DNA of 5,632 nucleotides from JBHHYR01 sp046757585 (GTDB taxonomy: Bacteria > Desulfobacterota > Binatia > HRBIN30). Positions 4,577 to 5,632 of the stretch are shown here, piece by piece. The translations under genes were made by a program, and so were the position numbers. The notes beneath the pieces were generated by a model. It was not told the DNA's origin and ran no database searches. It saw nothing but the letters and a program-made list of their open reading frames with translations. The stretch covers positions 1 through 5,632 of the forward strand of contig JBHHYR010000242.1 in the NCBI GenBank assembly GCA_046757585.1. Direction: 5' to 3'. Position 1 is the stretch's first letter; each line of letters opens with the position of its first letter.

Positions 4577-5632
4577 ATGCCGACCACCCTTAGAGACCAA
4601 GCCGCCCTGGTAGGCATCGGACAGACCGAGTTTTCCAAGAACTCGGGGCGATCCGAGCTGCAGCTGGCAAGCGAAGCGGTCAAGGCCGCCCTCGCCGACG
4701 CCGGCCTCAAGCCGGCTGACGTGGACGGTATGACGACGTTCACACTCGATACCAGTGACGAGATCGAGGTCGCGCGCGCGGTGGGGATCGGCGACCTCAC
4801 TTTTTTCAGCCGCGTTCCGCATGGCGGCGGCGCCGCCGTCGGCGTGGTCCAGCAGGCCGCGATGGCGGTGGCCACCGGAGTCGCGACGGTGGTGGTGTGT
4901 TATCGCGCACTGAACGGGCGCTCGGGCGCACGATACAGCGCGGGGGTGGGGGAGGGAATCGTCACGGCCGATCTGATTCACTGGAGCTGGTATATGCCCT
5001 TCGGGTTGATGACGCCGGCTAGCTGGGTGGCGATGTTCACCCAGCGCTACATGCACGAGTACGGCTGCACGAGCCAGGATCTTGCCCAGGTCGCCGTGTC
5101 GACACGCAAGCATGCCGTGAACAACCCGGACGCGTTCTTCTACCAGCAGCCGCTGACGATCGAGGAGCACCAGCGCTCTCGGTACATTGCCGCACCCTTA
5201 CGCCTCTACGACTGCTGCCAAGAGACTGACGGTGCTACCGCATGCGTGATCACCTCAGCGGAGCGCGCCAGAGATCTCGCACAGCCTGCAGCACTGATCC
5301 GTGGCGCCGCACAGGCAGCTGGAGCAGAGCAGGAATCGATGACCAGCTTCTACCGCCCCGACATCGCCTCTCTGCCCGAGATGGACCTCGTGGCGAAACA
5401 GGTCTACCGGCAGTCGGGCCTCGGCCCCGACGATATCGACGCCGCTATCATCTACGACGCGTTCACGCCCGTCGTTCTGTGGCAGCTCGAGTCGTTCGCT
5501 TTCTGCAAACGCGGCGAGGCGAAGGATTTCGTCCGAAACGGGAACCTGGAAGTGGGCGGACGCCTGCCAACCAACACCCACGGCGGGCAACTCAGTGAGG
5601 CGTACATTCACGGCATGAACGGGGTGAACGAG
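4577..5632 (+). CDS. ltp2: Ltp2-like side-chain-cleaving aldolase (thiolase superfamily), 3' end outside window
   Basis: 352 in-window residues, open to the right edge; recalled Ltp2 proteins have about 386, so roughly 35 are missing. Despite the old name lipid-transfer protein, Ltp2 is a retro-aldolase. With the ChsH2 DUF35 domain it cleaves the 17-hydroxy steroid side-chain CoA to propionyl-CoA and a 17-keto steroid. Ltp2-typical stretches are VGIGQTEFSKNSGRSEL (12-28), DVDGMTTFT (49-57), YDCCQETDGA (211-220), EAKDF (314-318) and LPTNTHGGQLSEAYIHGMNG (330-349). The thiolase nucleophilic Cys is absent: aligning with SCP2 thiolases puts Gly84 of HGGGAA (82-87) there. Tyr293 (IIYDAF) and Tyr343 (EAYIHG) match, within one residue, the two active-site tyrosines that I recall from the Thermomonospora curvata enzyme. 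The ATG at 4577 follows the chsH1 stop by 3 nt. The N-terminal match to Ltp2 confirms the start. Confidence 0.97.
   Translation, partial: MPTTLRDQAALVGIGQTEFSKNSGRSELQLASEAVKAALADAGLKPADVDGMTTFTLDTSDEIEVARAVGIGDLTFFSRVPHGGGAAVGVVQQAAMAVATGVATVVVCYRALNGRSGARYSAGVGEGIVTADLIHWSWYMPFGLMTPASWVAMFTQRYMHEYGCTSQDLAQVAVSTRKHAVNNPDAFFYQQPLTIEEHQRSRYIAAPLRLYDCCQETDGATACVITSAERARDLAQPAALIRGAAQAAGAEQESMTSFYRPDIASLPEMDLVAKQVYRQSGLGPDDIDAAIIYDAFTPVVLWQLESFAFCKRGEAKDFVRNGNLEVGGRLPTNTHGGQLSEAYIHGMNGVNE

Noticed and set aside
4043..5170. 375-codon open frame on the minus strand
   Set aside because: Antisense to the end of the dehydrogenase, all of chsH1 and half of ltp2, with no recognisable motif; a codon-bias shadow.
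1..5632. tRNA/rRNA genes, CRISPR arrays, insertion sequences, attachment sites
   Set aside because: The window is almost fully accounted for by protein-coding genes. I saw no direct-repeat arrays, transposase motifs or RNA gene signatures.

Overview
The window is one strand of a high-GC bacterial operon, with every convincing gene on the + strand and almost no non-coding space. Five consecutive genes (827 to the right edge) match from recall, gene by gene, the actinobacterial steroid side-chain cleavage proteins: a FadE26/FadE29-type acyl-CoA dehydrogenase, a ChsH2-type MaoC-DUF35 fusion, a FadE27/FadE28-type partner dehydrogenase, a ChsH1-type MaoC hydratase and an Ltp2-type aldolase. The best-known relatives are in Mycobacterium tuberculosis (igr operon and fadE26-fadE27), Rhodococcus and Thermomonospora. 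Comparable sets exist in steroid- and bile-acid-degrading proteobacteria, so the sequence suggests a GC-rich steroid- or isoprenoid-degrading bacterium but does not fix the phylum.

Layout: 2-658 is the 3' part of a short-chain dehydrogenase/reductase (SDR) whose start lies left of the window. 659-826 is the only sizeable gap. It holds a possible 50-codon ORF (661-813), two back-to-back inverted repeats (756-791 and 792-807) and a ribosome binding site. Then follow the catalytic-type dehydrogenase subunit (827-2011), chsH2 (2033-3004), the partner dehydrogenase subunit (3015-4151), chsH1 (4148-4573, ATGA overlap) and ltp2 (4577 to the edge, lacking roughly its last 35 residues). Gaps inside this block are 21, 10, -4 and 3 nt, so it is very probably one transcript with translational coupling.

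How the genes work together, by homology: the dehydrogenase pair would form an alpha2-beta2 enzyme that introduces a C=C bond next to the CoA thioester of a steroid side chain. ChsH1 with the MaoC half of ChsH2 would hydrate it to a tertiary alcohol. Ltp2 with the DUF35 half of ChsH2 would cleave that alcohol by a retro-aldol reaction, releasing propionyl-CoA and a 17-keto steroid. Retro-aldol cleavage replaces the usual 3-hydroxyacyl-CoA dehydrogenase and thiolase steps, so the SDR is not required by this cycle and may act elsewhere in the pathway.

The most interesting points are: the interleaved gene order, which alternates subunits of two complexes; dehydrogenase subunits that look more like the FadE26-FadE27 pair (long side chains) than the FadE28-FadE29 pair normally linked to ChsH1/ChsH2/Ltp2; and the structured leader with a possible small ORF. 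The chemistry itself is described in other bacteria. I did not find a clearly new system.
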